Shown here in pieces: positions 5,989 through 8,376 of a stretch of DNA of 8,376 nt. The DNA comes from Nitrospirota bacterium (GTDB lineage Bacteria > Nitrospirota > Thermodesulfovibrionia > Thermodesulfovibrionales > SM23-35): assembly GCA_016212245.1 (NCBI GenBank), contig JACRGU010000119.1, positions 1-8,376 on the forward strand, in the 5' to 3' direction. The translations under genes and the position numbers were made by a program. Below the pieces are notes generated by a model. The model was not told the DNA's origin. It ran no database searches and saw only the letters and a list, made by a program, of their open reading frames with translations. Position 1 is the first letter of the stretch, and each line of letters starts with the position of its first letter.

Positions 5989-6887
5989 TACAAAAAGACA
6001 ATACAACTCGGGTAAGAAAGGTCCTTTTATACACACTCTTGCTCAATGCAAGTGTGGCCACTGCAAAGATAATTTATGGGTATCTGACTGACTCTATTGC
6101 AATGACATCTGACGGCTTCCATTCGTTTTTTGATGGGATATCAAATATCATCGGGCTTATAGGTATATGGATAGCATCCCATCCTCCAGATGAGAAACAT
6201 CCTTACGGCCACAGGAAATACGAAACCATCTTCACAATAATCATCGCTATTATGATCTTTGCCACGTGTTTTCAGATACTGAGGAAGGTTTATCTATCCT
6301 TTCTTGAGGACCATAAAACAATCGTTACCCAGACCAGTTTTGCTGTTATGCTTATGACAATGGGGGTTAATATTTTTGTAATGCTCTACGAATCAAAAAA
6401 AGGAAGACAGCTCGGCAGCGAATTTCTGATAGCTGATGCAATGCATACAAAGAGTGATATTTTTGTGTCGATTGGTGTAATAATGAGTCTCGTCCTTACA
6501 AAGACAGGTTATCACCTCGCAGATGCCATTGCAGGAATCATAATTGCTTTTTTTATTGCAAAGATGGGCTATGAAATCCTCAAAGAGGCCTCAGACATAC
6601 TTGTTGATTCTATGTGTATAGACACATCTGCAGTTGAATTTGTAGTAAACAATATAGATGGTGTAAAGGGATGCCATGATATAAGGACAAGGGGTACAGT
6701 GCATGCCACCTACCTCGACCTCCATATCCTCGTGGATAGTAAGCTATCAACAGAAACGGCTCATGAGATTGCTGACACTGTCGAAGAAAAAATCAAAAAC
6801 GAATTTCCATCTGTTATAGATATTATTGTGCATATCGAGCCTGAGTTAGTTCAGCATCAGGGGCTATCTACAAAGGTTTTAAAATAA
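5970..6887 (+). CDS. Cation diffusion facilitator (CDF) family metal exporter, zinc-type metal site
   Basis: This inner-membrane proton antiporter probably moves Zn2+ (possibly Cd2+, Co2+ or Fe2+) from the cytoplasm to the periplasm and works as a homodimer. Six membrane segments can be placed at roughly 18-38, 42-68, 86-106, 121-141, 152-176 and 182-200. The transport site pairs HxxxD in TM2 (His51, Asp55 in SDGFHSFFDG) with HxxxD in TM5 (His159, Asp163 in AMHTKSD). In this family the His/Asp set is associated with zinc preference, whereas DxxxD is more often linked to Mn or Fe. The HPYGHRKYE loop (77-85) follows TM2. Residues 205-290 are the cytosolic metal-sensing domain, with candidate ligands His245, His252 and His288 (IVHIEPE). 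The ATG lies 19 bp inside tgt, with GGAG at 5955-5958. No later ATG would keep TM1. It joins pyrE by a TAATG stop/start overlap. The metal is inferred, not shown. Confidence 0.9.
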   Translation: MGSDTLIQKDNTTRVRKVLLYTLLLNASVATAKIIYGYLTDSIAMTSDGFHSFFDGISNIIGLIGIWIASHPPDEKHPYGHRKYETIFTIIIAIMIFATCFQILRKVYLSFLEDHKTIVTQTSFAVMLMTMGVNIFVMLYESKKGRQLGSEFLIADAMHTKSDIFVSIGVIMSLVLTKTGYHLADAIAGIIIAFFIAKMGYEILKEASDILVDSMCIDTSAVEFVVNNIDGVKGCHDIRTRGTVHATYLDLHILVDSKLSTETAHEIADTVEEKIKNEFPSVIDIIVHIEPELVQHQGLSTKVLK

Positions 6888-7447
6888 TGAAAAAGAGGCT
6901 GATAGAGCTTATCTATGAGAAGGCCTTTAACTACAGTACAGAACCTGTGTTCAGACTGGTCTCAGGCAGGATGAGTAACTACTATTTCAACTGTAAGGCA
7001 GTGACGTTGCATCCTGAAGGTATGTATCTTATAGGAAATCTGATATTCGATCTGATTTCAGATTTCGAAGTAGACGGTATTGGAGGACTTACACTTGGTG
7101 CTGACCCAATTGCTAATGCGGTTGCATATACATCCTATCTGAAAGGGAGACCAATAGAGGCATTTGTAGTTCGAAAAACACCTAAAAGCCACGGTACAAT
7201 GCAATGGATTGAGGGAAATGTAAAGGCCGGTGACAGGGTTGTTATCATAGATGATGTTATCACAACAGGCAAATCAACTATCGAGGCAATTAACAGGACT
7301 AAAGATGCAGGTTTAGAGATAGTAAAGGTCATTGCACTTATTGACAGACAGGAAGGAGGTAAAGAGGCGGTTGAGGCCCTCGGCTATAAATTAGAATCAA
7401 TCGTTACGAGAGAAGAGGTAATGGAACTTTATAGGTTTACCCCGTAG
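6887..7447 (+). CDS. pyrE: Orotate phosphoribosyltransferase
   Basis: PyrE joins orotate to PRPP to give OMP in de novo pyrimidine synthesis, in the cytosol. At 186 residues it is a short-form type I phosphoribosyltransferase. VSGRMSNYYFNCK (25-37) is the family's substrate-binding start. RKTPKSHGT (96-104) is the flexible catalytic loop with Lys97, Lys100 and His102. VVIIDDVITTGKST (118-131) is the PRPP-binding signature with the paired aspartates 122-123. The ATG shares one base with the TAA of the CDF gene (TAATG), so reinitiation from the upstream gene is expected. This matches the lack of a separate strong ribosome site. It is the last gene of the tgt-CDF-pyrE operon. Its stop codon lies inside a long hairpin shared with the convergent ABC permease gene. 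No pyrimidine-responsive attenuator is visible nearby. Confidence 0.96.
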   Translation: MKKRLIELIYEKAFNYSTEPVFRLVSGRMSNYYFNCKAVTLHPEGMYLIGNLIFDLISDFEVDGIGGLTLGADPIANAVAYTSYLKGRPIEAFVVRKTPKSHGTMQWIEGNVKAGDRVVIIDDVITTGKSTIEAINRTKDAGLEIVKVIALIDRQEGGKEAVEALGYKLESIVTREEVMELYRFTP

Positions 7448-7475
7448 TTGCATTAAGTTTTTGCAACAGCGGGGT
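7439..7475. terminator. Hairpin between convergent pyrE and ABC permease genes, possible bidirectional terminator
   Basis: ACCCCG (7439-7444) pairs with CGGGGT (7470-7475) and GTTGCA (7447-7452) pairs with TGCAAC (7462-7467). These are joined by one T-G wobble and one A-A mismatch, around a 9-nt loop. The pyrE stop (7445-7447) is inside the stem, and the permease stop (7476-7478) abuts it. Neither side has a U-run, so it is not a textbook intrinsic terminator. Position and symmetry still favour a role in ending or protecting both transcripts. Confidence 0.55.
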
Positions 7476-8303
7476 CTAATCTCCTCCCCTGAGCCTCGGG
7501 TCAATCACATCCCTTATCCCTTCTCCCAAAAGATTATAGCCAAACACGGTGGCGAGTATGGCAAGGCCAGGGAATACAGAAAGCCACCATGCTATCTCGA
7601 TATTGTCCTTGCCTGCTGTAAGGATGTTTCCCCAGCTTGGGGTCGGCGGCTGAACACCTATCCCAAGAAAGCTAAGGGCAGATTCTATTAAAACCGCTCC
7701 TGCGATTCCAAGGACTGCAGAGACAAGGACAGGCGCCATACTGTTGAGCAGTATATGCCTGAAGATTATTCGAAGATCACTGGCGCCAAGGCTCTTTGCT
7801 GCAAGCACAAACTCCCTCTCCCTTAATGACAGGAATTCTGCCCTCACAAGCCTTGCAACACCCATCCATGAAGTAAGCCCTATTACAACCATAATGTTGA
7901 AAATACTGGGTCCAAGAAAGGCAATTACCGCAAGGATAAGGAAGAATGTTGGGATAGACAGCATAATGTCCACAAATCTCATGATTAGCATGTCTACCCA
8001 TTTGCCATAGTAACCAGCAATTGCGCCTATAATTATACCGATTATAGTAGCTATGCCGACTGCCACAAAACCGACACTCAATGAGATCCTTGCTCCCCAT
8101 ATCATCCGACTCATTATATCCCTTCCGAGGTCATCAGTCCCGAATGGGTGACTTAAGCTCGGGGCTTTTAGTATGTGCCTTCGGTCAATGTCATTTGGGT
8201 CATAAGGCGATATAAGCGGTGCACAAACAGCTATAAGGAAAAGGATAATGACAATGGTTCCACCAAGCAATGCAAGCCTGTTCTTTACTATCACATTTTT
8301 CAT
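7476..8303 (-). CDS. Peptide/nickel-type ABC transporter permease, DppC/OppC family
   Basis: This is one of the two inner-membrane subunits of a peptide, opine or nickel importer. It pairs with a DppB-type subunit and receives energy from DppD/DppF-type ATPases. Residues 1-32 hold the short N-terminal tail and TM1, followed by the family motif HPFGTDDLGRDIMSRMIWGAR (52-72). TM segments follow at about 76-98, 117-133, 135-150, 190-216 and 240-262. The coupling (EAA-type) motif is at 166-187, with AAKSLGASD. The C-terminus, GEGIRDVIDPRLRGGD, is typical. Length 275 is normal. The ATG overlaps the stop of the upstream DppB-like gene in an ATGA arrangement, indicating coupling. No ATPase gene follows it here, since pyrE is convergent, so the ATPases must lie upstream of dppB or elsewhere. 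The substrate cannot be told from the permease. Confidence 0.93.
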   Translation of the reverse strand: MKNVIVKNRLALLGGTIVIILFLIAVCAPLISPYDPNDIDRRHILKAPSLSHPFGTDDLGRDIMSRMIWGARISLSVGFVAVGIATIIGIIIGAIAGYYGKWVDMLIMRFVDIMLSIPTFFLILAVIAFLGPSIFNIMVVIGLTSWMGVARLVRAEFLSLREREFVLAAKSLGASDLRIIFRHILLNSMAPVLVSAVLGIAGAVLIESALSFLGIGVQPPTPSWGNILTAGKDNIEIAWWLSVFPGLAILATVFGYNLLGEGIRDVIDPRLRGGD

Positions 8304-8376
8304 CCTTTAACCCTTATCCTCGGATCTGCTAATGCATACCCTATGTCTGCCAGCATATTGCCCAGTAATGTCAGGA
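8300..8376 (-). CDS. 3' end of a DppB/OppB-type ABC permease (partial, runs off the window)
   Basis: The minus strand from 8374 reads LTLLGNMLADIGYALADPRIR followed by VKG and a TGA stop at 8300-8302. The NML-D-x-x-YA-x-x-DPR-x-R ending is the conserved C-terminus of DppB/OppB permeases, the usual partner encoded just before a DppC-type subunit. Only about 24 codons are in the window; the 5' part lies to the right. The stop overlaps the next start (ATGA). Confidence 0.85.
   Translation of the reverse strand, partial: LTLLGNMLADIGYALADPRIRVKG

Overview
The window looks like an ordinary chromosomal stretch of a Gram-negative bacterium of moderate-to-low GC. A periplasm-targeted outer-membrane protein ending in phenylalanine and an LPS heptose kinase point to an LPS-bearing outer membrane. 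The mix of a DUF3373-like porin, an MnmA/ThiI-like PP-loop protein with an NFACT-R-like tail, and abundant small palindromic and heptameric repeats suggests Nitrospirota (Thermodesulfovibrio-like) or a deltaproteobacterial relative. That placement is inference from protein flavour, not a search result. No mobile element with a transposase, no CRISPR array, no tRNA or rRNA, and no defence or secondary-metabolite system was seen.

Layout: (1) 1-154 is intergenic and carries a 68-bp paired-hairpin repeat. (2) hisF (155-997, +) converges on, and overlaps by 11 bp, a minus-strand block read right to left: a DUF3373-like porin (4699-3125), then rfaE1 (2989-1994), then the PP-loop sulfurtransferase-like gene (2009-987). 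(3) 4700-4845 is a divergent promoter region. It has a good sigma70-type promoter for the porin and a weaker extended -10 for tgt. (4) tgt (4846-5988), a CDF cation exporter (5970-6887) and pyrE (6887-7447) form a tightly overlapping plus-strand operon. (5) pyrE converges on a minus-strand peptide-type ABC permease operon: a DppB-like 3' fragment at the right edge and a complete DppC-like gene. A long imperfect hairpin sits between the two convergent stop codons.

The gene content is housekeeping: histidine and pyrimidine biosynthesis, tRNA queuosine modification, a likely tRNA thiolation enzyme, LPS heptose synthesis, metal efflux and peptide uptake. The less ordinary features are at the DNA level. 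Short repeats have entered genes or gene ends. Two inverted arrays of four 7-bp units sit in frame inside tgt, a two-unit 7-bp array forms the end of rfaE1 and the junction to the next gene, and GTCATTCCC-type hairpins sit beside hisF and the porin. HisF also carries a loop insertion of about 29 residues that is not obviously repeat-derived. I do not see a convincing new multi-gene system here.
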